DNA from: CAVVFX01 sp963747535
GTDB taxonomy: Bacteria > Acidobacteriota > Terriglobia > Bryobacterales > Bryobacteraceae
Assembly (NCBI GenBank): GCA_963747535.1
Contig: CAVVFX010000010.1
Location: 1-64,000 of the forward strand
Reading direction: 5' to 3'
DNA: 64,000 bases
Of the stretch, positions 26,653 to 35,636 are shown piece after piece. Position 1 is the stretch's first letter, and each line of letters opens with the position of its first letter. The notes below the pieces were generated by a model. It worked only from the letters and a program-made list of their open reading frames with translations. It was not told the origin of the DNA and ran no database searches. The position numbers were made by a program, and so were the translations under genes.

Positions 26653-26889
26653 TCAGAGGCGTTTTCGCAATACCTCAAACAGCGACAACCGCAACTTCGT
26701 GGCCAGAAGCCCGACAAGCCGTTCCATGTCGTCTGAGTCGCCCGTGAGAATCATCGCTTGCCGGCGAATGGCTATCGTCACCACAACGGCGTCAACGACA
26801 TCCGCGGTTCCCGTCTTGCCTAGCCTAGCAGTTGTCCAGCTTGGTTGCGCCTCTCTCTCGCCAAGAGAAACGACAACGCATCCAGTCAA
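26653..26889 (-). pseudogene. C-terminal half of a PIN-domain (VapC-like) toxin
   Basis: The segment KTGTADVVDAVVVTIAIRRQ, AMILTGDSDDMERL matches the second half of PIN ribonucleases (GTADVVDAxVV ... TSDPDDLxRL) with the distal acidic residues. The N-terminal Asp/Glu half is absent and no antitoxin gene is next to it. It is a relic, not a working toxin-antitoxin pair. The remaining bases of 26523-27131 hold only the P2 promoter region. Confidence 0.6.
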
Positions 26890-27022
26890 GAAGTGTCGGA
26901 GTTGGACTTGTTGTGGTGACCGGCTGTCGAACCCACTTTATCTATTCTTTATGTCTCATCGCGATGATCTGGCGACCCTATCCCGCCTGGAGGCAGCGCG
27001 GCAATCGAAACCATGGATCGCT

Positions 27023-27037
27023 GCGGCAACTTGCCAC
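27023..27037. promoter_or_regulatory. Palindromic activator site (P2)
   Basis: GCGGCAACTTGCCAC, a GGCAA-C-TTGCC palindrome centred at 27030, exactly 70 bases before the GG of P2. This is the same spacing as at P1. Confidence 0.62.
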
Positions 27038-27098
27038 CTCCCTTTGGAATTCCCCGGAAACATCTAATTGTTTTCAACGAGTTGCCGACCGAATCTCG

Positions 27099-27114
27099 TG
27101 GCATGGCCAGTGCA
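27099..27114 (+). promoter_or_regulatory. Sigma-54 promoter P2 (receptor-CHASE2-NtrC-FecR operon)
   Basis: TGGCATGGCCAGTGCA with the GG-N10-GC geometry. Transcription would start near 27125, only about 7 bases before the receptor's ATG at 27132. The transcript would be nearly leaderless and the GTAGGGA ahead of the ATG would lie mostly outside it. Because the operon encodes a sigma-54 activator, autoregulation is likely. Confidence 0.68.
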
Positions 27115-27131
27115 CTGTAGGGATTGGCTTA

Positions 27132-29387
27132 ATGCGTATCCCCACCCTGACCATCGCCTGGCTCCTGTCGCTCCCGGCGCTCGCGGTTGGCCAGAGTCCC
27201 ACCCCGGTACCCGACCCGCTGCCGGTCCATCATGACAGCGTCGAAGTCAACGACACCGCCCCCGGCGTCCAGGAATCCTCGTCACCTGCGACCACCATCA
27301 AACCAGCCGAGGTCAAAGATCTGCCGCCACGCCCGGCCACCGTAAACGACACGCTCCCTTTACTGCCCGGTATCGTCCGCTTGCCCAGCGGCGGACTGCA
27401 GATTAACGGTTCGGGCGAGCAGCGCAGCGCCATGCTGGTGAATCAGGCCGACATCACCGATCCCGCAACGGGAGGCTTCGGCGCCAGCGTGCCGGTGGAC
27501 AGCGTCCAGGTCATGAATGTGTTTCGCACTCCGTTTCTCGCTCAGTACGGGCGCTTCAGCTCCGGCGTAGTCGCGGTGGAAACGCGCCGCGGTAGCGACA
27601 AGTGGCATTTCGATCTCAACGATCCCTTCCCGGATTTCCGCTACCGCAGTTGGCATCTCCACGGACTGCAGGACGCTTCGCCGCGCTTCGTTCTCGGCGG
27701 CCCGCTGATCGAAGGCAAGCTTTATTTCGCCGAGACCGTGTTATACGATCTGCAGAAAACTCCCAATAAGACTTTGCCGTTTCCCGACAACACGTCGAAA
27801 TCGGAGCGCGTGAATTCGTTCACCCAGATCGACTATGTCCTCTCGGCGCGACAGTACCTGACCGGCACGCTCCACGTGACACCGCAGCATATTAATTTCG
27901 TGAACCCGGATTTCTTTAATCCCGAGCCGGTGACTCCCAGTTACCGCCAGCAGGACTACATGGGAACCGTCACCGACCATCTGGCGCTGGGCAAGGGCAT
28001 GCTGGACAGCACGGTTTCCATCCAGCGGTTCGACGCGGTGGTAGGCGCACAGGGCGCGGGCGCCATGTTCATCCTGCCGCAGGGAAACACGGGCAACTAC
28101 TTCGCCACCCAGAGTCGCGAGGCAGGGCGGATCGAGTTCAGTGAAACCTGGACCCCGGCTGCGGTTCATGACCTCGGTATTCACGAGCTCAAGTTCGGCG
28201 CGCTGGCCACCCAGACTTCCGATTCCGGTTCCTTCACGGCGCGACCGATCAACATTGAGAACACCGCGGGGCAACTCCTTCAAAGCATCGACTTCACCGG
28301 CGGGAGCCCGTACAGCCACTACGACGTCGAAACGTCTATCTTTTCGCAGGACCACTGGACGATCGCGCATGGTCTGGTGCTCGATCTCGGGACGCGCCTG
28401 GAACGGCAGAGCATTTCGGAAGCCTTCCGGATCGCCCCTCGGGCTGGCCTCTCATGGTCGCCCTTCGGCGGCACACGCACCGTTCTCCAGGGAGGTTATG
28501 GCGTCTTCTACGATCGCGTCCCGCTGGGAGTTTATGCCTTCGATCGTTTCCCACAGCGCGTCGTAACGGACTACGCACCGGATGGCAGCGTGCTCGGATC
28601 GCCGATCACCTATCTGAACCTGACCGGTTACGCCGCGATGCCCAATTCGCTGCTCATTCACACCGAAAACCAGCCCGGCAATTTCGCCCCTCACAGCGGC
28701 GCCTGGAACGTTCATCTCGAGCACACCTTCTCTCCCAGCGTGCGGATTCGGGCCGGCTACACCGACAGCCAATCCTCCGGGCTCATTCTTCTGGAACAAG
28801 AGATCGCCCAGGGGGTTGTCCAACGCGCCAACGCGCTGAGGCTGAATGGCAGCGGTCACGCGCGTTACCGGGCCGCGGAGATCACCGCCCGTCTTGCCTG
28901 GAAGCACGCCAACTTTTTCCTCGCCTATACTCGCAGTCGGAGTCAGGGAGACCTCAACGATTTCAGCGGCTTTCTCGGCAACTACCCTTCGCCGCTTATC
29001 CGCCCAAACGTATTCTCCAATCTTTCCTCGGATCTGCCCAACCGCTTTCTCGCATGGGGGACCGTCCGATTGCCCTGGAAGATCCAAATCCTGCCCGTCG
29101 TCGAATACCGTAATGGACTGCCCTACGCCCAGTACGATGTGCTGGGCAACTATGTCGGAACTCCCAATACCACGCGCTATCCTGACTTCTTTTCGGCGGA
29201 CGCACGCGTCTTGAAGGACTTCAAGGTCAACCCCAAATACACGCTGCGCTTTTCGGTCTCCTGCAACAATATGACCAACCACTTCAACGCGCTGGCCGTA
29301 CATTCTAATGTCGCCGATCCGCAGTTCGGCACCTTCTTCGGAAACTATCAGCGCCGTTTCCGGGCGGACTTTGACGTGATCTTCTAG
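27132..29387 (+). CDS. TonB-dependent receptor (short, no CarboxypepD domain)
   Basis: About 751 residues. Signal peptide MRIPTLTIAWLLSLPALAVG. After a Pro-rich stretch (about 25-60) comes a plug (about 60-160: DTLPLLPGIVRLPSGGLQIN, VDSVQVMNVFRTPFLAQYGR, SGVVAVETRRGSDKWH). A barrel ends in FRADFDVIF with the terminal Phe. It lacks the beta-sandwich found in the other two receptors here and is shorter. It is the first gene of a four-gene sigma-54-driven operon with a CHASE2 kinase, an NtrC regulator and a FecR-barrel protein. This suggests a transducer role as well as transport, by analogy with FecA-type receptors (inference). Confidence 0.87.
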   Translation: MRIPTLTIAWLLSLPALAVGQSPTPVPDPLPVHHDSVEVNDTAPGVQESSSPATTIKPAEVKDLPPRPATVNDTLPLLPGIVRLPSGGLQINGSGEQRSAMLVNQADITDPATGGFGASVPVDSVQVMNVFRTPFLAQYGRFSSGVVAVETRRGSDKWHFDLNDPFPDFRYRSWHLHGLQDASPRFVLGGPLIEGKLYFAETVLYDLQKTPNKTLPFPDNTSKSERVNSFTQIDYVLSARQYLTGTLHVTPQHINFVNPDFFNPEPVTPSYRQQDYMGTVTDHLALGKGMLDSTVSIQRFDAVVGAQGAGAMFILPQGNTGNYFATQSREAGRIEFSETWTPAAVHDLGIHELKFGALATQTSDSGSFTARPINIENTAGQLLQSIDFTGGSPYSHYDVETSIFSQDHWTIAHGLVLDLGTRLERQSISEAFRIAPRAGLSWSPFGGTRTVLQGGYGVFYDRVPLGVYAFDRFPQRVVTDYAPDGSVLGSPITYLNLTGYAAMPNSLLIHTENQPGNFAPHSGAWNVHLEHTFSPSVRIRAGYTDSQSSGLILLEQEIAQGVVQRANALRLNGSGHARYRAAEITARLAWKHANFFLAYTRSRSQGDLNDFSGFLGNYPSPLIRPNVFSNLSSDLPNRFLAWGTVRLPWKIQILPVVEYRNGLPYAQYDVLGNYVGTPNTTRYPDFFSADARVLKDFKVNPKYTLRFSVSCNNMTNHFNALAVHSNVADPQFGTFFGNYQRRFRADFDVIF

Positions 29388-29390
29388 AGA

Positions 29391-31871
29391 ATGAGCTCAA
29401 AAGGGCCAATGTTCCAGGTAAAGCCAAAACGCGGCAAACTGCCATCGGCGCTGCTCATCGTGGTGTTCTCCGCATCCCTGGGCATGCTGCTGGACTGGCG
29501 CGCCCCGGGATTCAGCCGCTACGCCAAGGACTTGTCTCTGCAGCAGCGCGGCGCCCTTCCGGTTCCTTCGGACATCGCCATTGTCGCCATTGACGAAAAG
29601 AGTATCGCCGCATATGGAAGATTTCCCTGGCCGCGCCAAGTGCTGGCCAAAGCCATCGAAGTCTTGAACAGTAATGATCCCAAAGTAATCGCCGTAGATG
29701 TGATCTTCGCCGATCCCACCACCCCGGAGAATGATGACGCGCTGGCCCGGTCTATCATCAATGCCGGCAATGTCGTGCTCGGCGCTCAGTTAATCGATTC
29801 GCCCGTGCACGGCGGACCCACTACGTGGCTGATGCCCATGCCGGCGCTCGCCCATGCAGCGACAGGCGTGGGCCATGTCAACGTCCAGGTGGAATCGGAA
29901 GGCACAGCGCGGCAAATCGCTGTGCAGTCGTCCGACGATGCAGGAAAGACGCTACGCGCCATTCCCGTCGAGGCCGTCAGAGTGGCGGACCGAACACCGG
30001 AACAAGGGGTCACATTTACCGGCAAATCGCTCATCGTTGGCGAGCGCTCGATTCCCCTGGAAACTTCCCCCGCCAGGGTGCTCATAGGTCAAAGTGGCCC
30101 ACAATCGCCCGCACGTCTGCAGACCGGCCGCATGACCATCGATTACATTGGACCGGCGGGCTCGTTCGACCCTGTGACCTACAGCCTCGTTGACGTTGTA
30201 CAAGGCGCGGTGCCGGCCGAACGCCTGCGGAACAAGTACGTCCTGGTTGGCGCTACGGCCGCCAGCCAGGGCGATCGTGTGGCCTCGCCATTTCTCCACC
30301 AGACGGATGCTCACGCCGACCAGCACGGTGTCCTCATGCCCGGAGTCGAAGTCCTCGCGAACGCTCTGAATACCATCTTGCGTGGGCGGTTCTACTCCGA
30401 GACGGGCGACTTGAGCACGTTCCTTTGGGCGTTGCTGATCGCGGCGATCACGCTGTTCGCGCTGGAACGTGTGCAGGGCCGGCCCGAGCTCCTCCGCCAG
30501 GCCGGCGCAATGCTGATGGTCGGCTTGGCGTTTATCCTTGCGGCGTATCTGGAATTCACCCGCCTGATGGTCTTTCCGCCCTTAGTTCCGGGATTGGTTT
30601 CGTTCGCTTCGGCTGGCATCCTCGGGCTCCTATGGCGATCGCTCGCGGCCAGTTCGAAGCTTGACGAAAGTATCGAGGGCCTCTCTCAATCCAGCGGGAT
30701 TCTGGTCGCTCCACCAGGAGAGATCTCACTACCAGAGCCAGGCTGGCTTCCCCGTGGGCTGGAGTGGAAAGCGCAGAAAATCGCTCAGTTGAATGCCCGC
30801 CTGGTCGCGCGTGCCAGGTTTGTCGACCAGGCACTTCGCAGCGTGGAGGACGGTCTCATCATCGCTACGCCGGAAGGCACGATTACCTTCGCCAACCGCA
30901 GTGCCGGAGCGATTCTGCAAGCGCCGCCCCCCGCGCTCGCTGGCCGGAGGCTGCTCGATCGCCTGGGTGTGACCGACAGCGATCTCTTGCGGCGGTTGGT
31001 GGTGGATCGCGCGCGCATCGAGCGCGAAATCGAAATGCCGGAGAACCGCTCCCGTCGCTATATCTTGCGCATGGCTGCCGTCACGGCCAACGACGACTCG
31101 AGCGGTCTCGTTTCTGGAATCGTCGCGTCGCTATCCGACGTCACCCGCCAGCATGAATTGCAGCAGACCAAGAACGACGTGATCGCCCTGGTCTCTCACG
31201 AAATGCGCACGCCCCTCACGGCCATACAAGGCATGACCGAACTCTTGGCCAACTACGAAATGGACCCCGCGCGACGCAAGGAGCTCAGTTCGGCCATCAA
31301 CAGCGAGGTCAAACGCCTGACCGGCATGATCACCGAATACCTTGACATCACACGCCTGGAATCCGGAGCCACCACCCTACGCAAACTGCCGGTGAAGATC
31401 GAAGCCCTCCTGCAGCGGATCGTGCTCTTGCTGGAGCCTGTAGCGGCGCAGCGTAAAATCCGCCTCAGCCTGACATCCTCGCCCGGACTCGTGGTGTTCG
31501 CCGACGCCGACCTGCTGGGCCGCGCGGTGGAAAACCTGGTCTCCAACGCCATCAAGTACAGTTCGCAGGGGACCGAGGTATCGATCACCGCGGAACGATA
31601 CCAGGAAGGCATCGCTATTTCGATCACCGACCTTGGTTACGGCATTCCTGAATCGGACCTCACGCGCATTTTCGAAAAGTTCTATCGGGTTCCTCGTGTG
31701 GAGGACGCAGACGCTCCTGGAACTGGTTTGGGGCTGGCCTTCGTGCGCGATATTGCGGAATTGCACGGCGGGACCGTCACCGTCACCAGTCAGGTACATG
31801 TGGGTTCCACCTTCACGCTAAGAATTCCACTAGGGGAGGGTGGCGATTCGAATAGTACACTTGAGAGATAA
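29391..31871 (+). CDS. CHASE2-PAS sensor histidine kinase
   Basis: An 826-residue membrane kinase. A periplasmic CHASE2 domain (about 45-315: IAIVAIDEKSIAAYGRFPWP, VIAVDVIFADPTTPEND, LRNKYVLVGATAASQGDR) is followed by three transmembrane helices (about 340-415), a PAS domain (VEDGLIIATPEGTITFANRS, about 485-580), HisKA with VSHEMRTPLTAIQG and HATPase_c (NLVSNAIKY, DLGYGIPE, GTGLGLAFV). It starts 3 bases after the receptor gene and overlaps the regulator gene by 32 bases. It is the cognate kinase of the NtrC-type regulator. CHASE2 domains sense envelope signals of mostly unknown nature. Confidence 0.93.
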   Translation: MSSKGPMFQVKPKRGKLPSALLIVVFSASLGMLLDWRAPGFSRYAKDLSLQQRGALPVPSDIAIVAIDEKSIAAYGRFPWPRQVLAKAIEVLNSNDPKVIAVDVIFADPTTPENDDALARSIINAGNVVLGAQLIDSPVHGGPTTWLMPMPALAHAATGVGHVNVQVESEGTARQIAVQSSDDAGKTLRAIPVEAVRVADRTPEQGVTFTGKSLIVGERSIPLETSPARVLIGQSGPQSPARLQTGRMTIDYIGPAGSFDPVTYSLVDVVQGAVPAERLRNKYVLVGATAASQGDRVASPFLHQTDAHADQHGVLMPGVEVLANALNTILRGRFYSETGDLSTFLWALLIAAITLFALERVQGRPELLRQAGAMLMVGLAFILAAYLEFTRLMVFPPLVPGLVSFASAGILGLLWRSLAASSKLDESIEGLSQSSGILVAPPGEISLPEPGWLPRGLEWKAQKIAQLNARLVARARFVDQALRSVEDGLIIATPEGTITFANRSAGAILQAPPPALAGRRLLDRLGVTDSDLLRRLVVDRARIEREIEMPENRSRRYILRMAAVTANDDSSGLVSGIVASLSDVTRQHELQQTKNDVIALVSHEMRTPLTAIQGMTELLANYEMDPARRKELSSAINSEVKRLTGMITEYLDITRLESGATTLRKLPVKIEALLQRIVLLLEPVAAQRKIRLSLTSSPGLVVFADADLLGRAVENLVSNAIKYSSQGTEVSITAERYQEGIAISITDLGYGIPESDLTRIFEKFYRVPRVEDADAPGTGLGLAFVRDIAELHGGTVTVTSQVHVGSTFTLRIPLGEGGDSNSTLER

Positions 31872-33285
31872 CTCCCTGTCTTACCAACCTAAGATTTTAA
31901 TTGCCGACGACGACCGCTCCATCAGGCTGATGCTGGAGACCGGACTGACACTCAACGGGTTTAGAGTTACTACGGCGCGTACCGGCCGCGAAGCCGTAGA
32001 CGCCGCATCCACCGGCGAGTACGACGCCGTTTTGAGCGACGTCTACATGCCCGACGGGGGCGGTCTGGACCTGGTGGATGCTTTGCGCTCGACGGACCTC
32101 AAGATTCCGATCGTGCTGATGACCGCGCAAGGCTCGCTGCAAATCGCCGTGGAAGCAGTTGCCCGCGGCGCCACCGATTTCATCGGCAAGCCCTTCGACA
32201 TTTCTGCTCTGGTAGCCCTGCTGCGGCGCTATCTCGACGCCCGGCGGGAAGCCGATTCCGCTGAAGAAACCGAGGAGCCTCAGGAGGACTTCTCCCGTTC
32301 CGGCCTGGTTGGCCGTAGCAGCGCCATGGTGCTGGTCTACAAACTCATCGCGCAGGCCGCTCGTGCGGATGTCAACGTGTTGATCACCGGCGAGTCCGGG
32401 ACCGGCAAGGAACTGGTAACTCGCGCGATCCACGATTTCAGCGCGCGCAAACACCGGCCATTTCTTTCCGTGAACTGTTCCGGCCTCACCGATACGCTGC
32501 TCGAAGCCGAACTGTTCGGGCATACGCGCAACGCCTTCACCGGCGCGGAGCGAGACCGCTCGGGCCTGTTCGAAGCCGCGGATGGAGGCACGCTCTTCCT
32601 TGACGAACTTGCTTCCACGAGTCCCGCTTTTCAGGCCAGTCTCCTGCGCGTTCTACAGAGTGGAGAGGTCCGCAAAGTTGGGTCCACGCAGTCGCGGCGC
32701 GTCAACGTCCGGGTGACCGCTGCCAGCAACGCGCCTTTGCAGAAACTCGTCGCCGCCGGCAGTTTCCGCGCAGACCTTTACTACCGCCTCAGCGTCCTCA
32801 GCATCGAACTGCCCCCTCTCCGCCAGCGCGCAGGAGACGTGCAATTACTGACCAGCCACTTCCTCCGCCAGTTTCAGCCTGCCGGCTCCGCCATCCCACG
32901 GTTGACGCGTGAAGCCACCCAGGCATTGGCCGCGCACGGTTTCCCCGGCAATGTGCGGGAACTGGAGAACGCACTACGCCGTGCCATCGCGCTGTCGTCG
33001 GGAGGGCTGATTACCATCGACTGCCTGCCTCCTGAAATCGCATCGATCCGCGTGGGCGAAGGGGGAATCACCGGCCTCGAAACCCGGCTCATCGCGGATA
33101 GACCGGATATGGAAGAGTTGCAGCGGCGCTATCTGCAACTCATTCTGGAAGAAAACGGCTGGAACCGCAGACGTGCGGCAACCGTCCTCAAATTGGACCG
33201 CCGGACGATACAGCGCCTGATTGCCCGCTACCAGTTACAAGGCGCGCCCGATCCTGAGGATGAGGGGGAAACCGATGTGGAGTAG
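31840..33285 (+). CDS. NtrC-family sigma-54-dependent response regulator
   Basis: A 481-residue activator from a GTG inside the kinase gene. Receiver about 18-130 (DDDRS, VLSDVYMPDGGG, MTAQG, GKPFD). Central AAA+ domain about 150-390 with Walker A GESGTGKELV, a sigma-54 contact loop NAFTGAE (first residue Asn rather than the usual Gly of GAFTGA), Walker B GGTLFLDELAS and the arginine-finger region FRADLYYRL. Fis-type helix-turn-helix at the end (NRRRAATVLKLDRRTIQRLI). It is the candidate for binding the GCGGCAA-N-TTGCC palindromes at P1, P2 and P3. Its gene overlaps the next one by 11 bases. Confidence 0.92.
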   Translation: MAIRIVHLRDNSLSYQPKILIADDDRSIRLMLETGLTLNGFRVTTARTGREAVDAASTGEYDAVLSDVYMPDGGGLDLVDALRSTDLKIPIVLMTAQGSLQIAVEAVARGATDFIGKPFDISALVALLRRYLDARREADSAEETEEPQEDFSRSGLVGRSSAMVLVYKLIAQAARADVNVLITGESGTGKELVTRAIHDFSARKHRPFLSVNCSGLTDTLLEAELFGHTRNAFTGAERDRSGLFEAADGGTLFLDELASTSPAFQASLLRVLQSGEVRKVGSTQSRRVNVRVTAASNAPLQKLVAAGSFRADLYYRLSVLSIELPPLRQRAGDVQLLTSHFLRQFQPAGSAIPRLTREATQALAAHGFPGNVRELENALRRAIALSSGGLITIDCLPPEIASIRVGEGGITGLETRLIADRPDMEELQRRYLQLILEENGWNRRRAATVLKLDRRTIQRLIARYQLQGAPDPEDEGETDVE

Positions 33286-35389
33286 GCCTTCGGCCTGCCA
33301 CATATTGTTGACGGCTATCGCTGTGCTGGGTGCTTTCCCACTTGCGGCCCAGACCAGCGGAGTCGTGGCCCGCGCAGCCAGCGTGACGGGCGCTGCGCAG
33401 GTCTCCGGAACCACGGGATCATTCATCCTTTCTGCAGGCTTCCAGTTGAATCCCGGCGATCGCGTCGACACCCGCGCGGGAGGCCGCGTTGTGATCGACC
33501 TGAGCGACGGCAGCATGGTCGTGGTGGAACCACTATCGATCGTCGTGCTGAAGGATTTCCGTCAGGCCGAGTCGCTGCGTGAGTTATTTGAAATCACGCT
33601 GGGAAAGGTTCGGGTCAAGATCAATCACTTTACTGGTCGGCCCAATCCTTATCGCATGAACAGCCCGACGGCCTCGATTGCGGTTCGCGGCACCGAGTTC
33701 AGCGTCGAAGTCTCGGCTGCGGGCGACACCCAGGTGATCGTATTCGAAGGCGCGGTACAGGTGACCAGCCTTTCCGATCCAAGCCGGTCAGTGCTGATCG
33801 AGGCCGGGCGGGGAGTGTTGGTTCAAGCCGGCCAGGATTTCCACATGCTAGCCTCTGCTGGCAACCCAATCGTGGGCCGTTCGGATTCAGACTCTGGTGA
33901 GCGGCGCAATGCTCGATTGAATTCTCCCAACGATCAGTCGGGCAACTCCAACCCGGCTGTTGCCAATAATAGTAGCGGAAATTCCGGAGCGCAGCCTCAC
34001 AACGATTTCGATAGTTCCACGCAGCGCGCCATCGCCGTTAGCGCCTACGACACCTATGTGGCCAGCCTCTCCGATATCGGACAGATGCCCTTTCTGTTTC
34101 GCTTCAATGCCTTCCCGGAATCTCATCTGGACAGCTTGGAAAACCCTGCCTATGCCACGCAATTTGAAGCCGCGGAGGGCCGCGTCTTTCTGCTGCCTAC
34201 TTTCGGCGGCGGGCCGGACTTGGATGACAATACTTTGGGCCCTGCAGGGCCCCGGTCAACCGATTACAGTGCCACGCCACAGGTTTCGATCTTCAGTCCC
34301 ATCGGTCACTCCGGTTTCGTCATCGGTGGAGGAGCTTCCTATACCGGCGCAGGTAACAACTCTCTCAACCTGACTCCGGATGAAGATCCGGTTCTTCCCG
34401 GTCAGAGCCTTGCTCTAAACCATGTCAACGGCAATTCGATGGGCAACTACTATACGGGCTCCATCGTGCTGGCTCGCAAAATTGATGCTGCCACCAGCTT
34501 CGGCGTGGAACTGGAATCGTTGCGGGGTAGCGGCTCTTTGTCCAGTACCACTACAGATACCGATTTCGGAGTCGCTTCACTCGAGCAGATCTATTCGACC
34601 TCCCGTATTTCTCAGAACCGGCTCACTGCCGGCTTTTCCCGCGATCTGACACCTAAGTCGAAACTCGGCGTTTTTTATCGCTATGGCTTCATTTCGGCCA
34701 CGGACCATGATCTTAGTCACACGCTGAACAATTCGCCGATGGGACTGAACTCCACGAACTCTGCCGGGCACTCATCGGAACTCGGTTTCCGATTGCGCGG
34801 CGTCATCACCCCCAGACTTTTCTACGGCTTTACGGGATCCTGGTTGGATGTTTCGCTTGCGGACGGCCTGGTACGCACTGGCGTGGTCAACTCTCACGAA
34901 CACGACGACGCGCAGCGCGGTTCGGCGGGATTCGGTTTAGGCTATGCCCTCAACCGCCGAACCATCCTGACATTCGATGCGGCTGGCGGAACATCCCGTG
35001 TTGCGGCCCAACGCATCGAAGACGCAACCGGAAATACGTTGCAAAACGAAACGGCGAACAGTCACTTCGTCTCCACGCACTTCGCTATTCAAAGCGATCT
35101 TGGGCGCCACCTTTTCGTCAGCGCCTCCTACATGAATGTCTGGCACGCGCAACACCTCAACGTCAATCTGTTTCCCGATCAGGCTGGCGCCACGAGCCTG
35201 GTGCAGGATTCCTTCTTCCCCGTGACACCAAGCGCCTATCAACTCGCATCGCACTTCTCCGATTTCGGCATCGGCTGGCGATTCTCTCCAAACCTGTTCA
35301 TCCAATACTCGTTCACCACCGACTACGATGTGACCGCCCCCAGCCACGCACTCATGCTTCGGTACACGTTCAAGTTCGGCAAAGACTAA
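33275..35389 (+). CDS. FecR-domain protein with outer-membrane beta-barrel-like C-terminus
   Basis: About 704 residues from the ATG at 33275 (signal peptide MWSRPSACHILLTAIAVLGA). A FecR domain covers about 45-180 (LNPGDRVDTRAGGRVVIDLS, SPTASIAVRGTEFSV, VFEGAVQV). A Ser/Asn-rich linker (about 200-245) is followed by about 450 residues of alternating beta strands (GFVIGGGASYTGAG, SKLGVFYRYGFISATD, FLYGFT-type strands) ending in LRYTFKFGKD, like an autotransporter or OmpA-size barrel. FecR is classically a periplasmic anti-sigma regulator; here it is joined to a barrel and encoded with a kinase. It is the last gene of the operon and may relay receptor state to the CHASE2 kinase (inference). Confidence 0.8.
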   Translation: MWSRPSACHILLTAIAVLGAFPLAAQTSGVVARAASVTGAAQVSGTTGSFILSAGFQLNPGDRVDTRAGGRVVIDLSDGSMVVVEPLSIVVLKDFRQAESLRELFEITLGKVRVKINHFTGRPNPYRMNSPTASIAVRGTEFSVEVSAAGDTQVIVFEGAVQVTSLSDPSRSVLIEAGRGVLVQAGQDFHMLASAGNPIVGRSDSDSGERRNARLNSPNDQSGNSNPAVANNSSGNSGAQPHNDFDSSTQRAIAVSAYDTYVASLSDIGQMPFLFRFNAFPESHLDSLENPAYATQFEAAEGRVFLLPTFGGGPDLDDNTLGPAGPRSTDYSATPQVSIFSPIGHSGFVIGGGASYTGAGNNSLNLTPDEDPVLPGQSLALNHVNGNSMGNYYTGSIVLARKIDAATSFGVELESLRGSGSLSSTTTDTDFGVASLEQIYSTSRISQNRLTAGFSRDLTPKSKLGVFYRYGFISATDHDLSHTLNNSPMGLNSTNSAGHSSELGFRLRGVITPRLFYGFTGSWLDVSLADGLVRTGVVNSHEHDDAQRGSAGFGLGYALNRRTILTFDAAGGTSRVAAQRIEDATGNTLQNETANSHFVSTHFAIQSDLGRHLFVSASYMNVWHAQHLNVNLFPDQAGATSLVQDSFFPVTPSAYQLASHFSDFGIGWRFSPNLFIQYSFTTDYDVTAPSHALMLRYTFKFGKD

Positions 35390-35537
35390 AGCTGGTGATA
35401 CAGCTGCACCATTCAGCCGATTAGTACAGCAGACGTCTATGCAAGCGCGCCCACCTGCAGAGCACGCAACAGCCGCCCCGGGGATTTCGTACGTTTGAGT
35501 ATCCGGCAAACCTGCCGCATGGTGCACACCTCCCCGT

Positions 35538-35552
35538 GCGGCAAATTGCCCC
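35538..35552. promoter_or_regulatory. Palindromic activator site (P3)
   Basis: GCGGCAAATTGCCCC, a perfect GGCAA-A-TTGCC palindrome at 35540-35550. Its centre is 61 bases before the GG of P3, nine bases (nearly one helical turn) closer than at P1 and P2. Confidence 0.6.
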
Positions 35553-35604
35553 TTGCTAGGGTCCCCAGACTCCGGACGTCCAAATAGAATCAACGATATC
35601 TCTA

Positions 35605-35620
35605 AGGCACGCGGAGTGCT
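35605..35620 (+). promoter_or_regulatory. Sigma-54 promoter P3 (type III PKS operon)
   Basis: AGGCACGCGGAGTGCT: GGCACG at -24 and TGC at -12 with GG-N10-GC spacing. The predicted start, near 35631, is about 6 bases before the ATG at 35637, another almost leaderless transcript. The operon downstream runs to 41085. Confidence 0.65.
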
Positions 35621-35636
35621 TCAATACTCATGAAAG

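Noticed and set aside
26653..26889. Toxin-antitoxin system
   Set aside because: Only the C-terminal half of a PIN domain is present and there is no antitoxin gene.
29430..29446. CGCGGCAAACTGCCAT, a near match to the shared palindrome
   Set aside because: It lies inside the CHASE2 kinase coding sequence (text KRGKLPSAL), has a mismatch in the right arm and no sigma-54 box follows.
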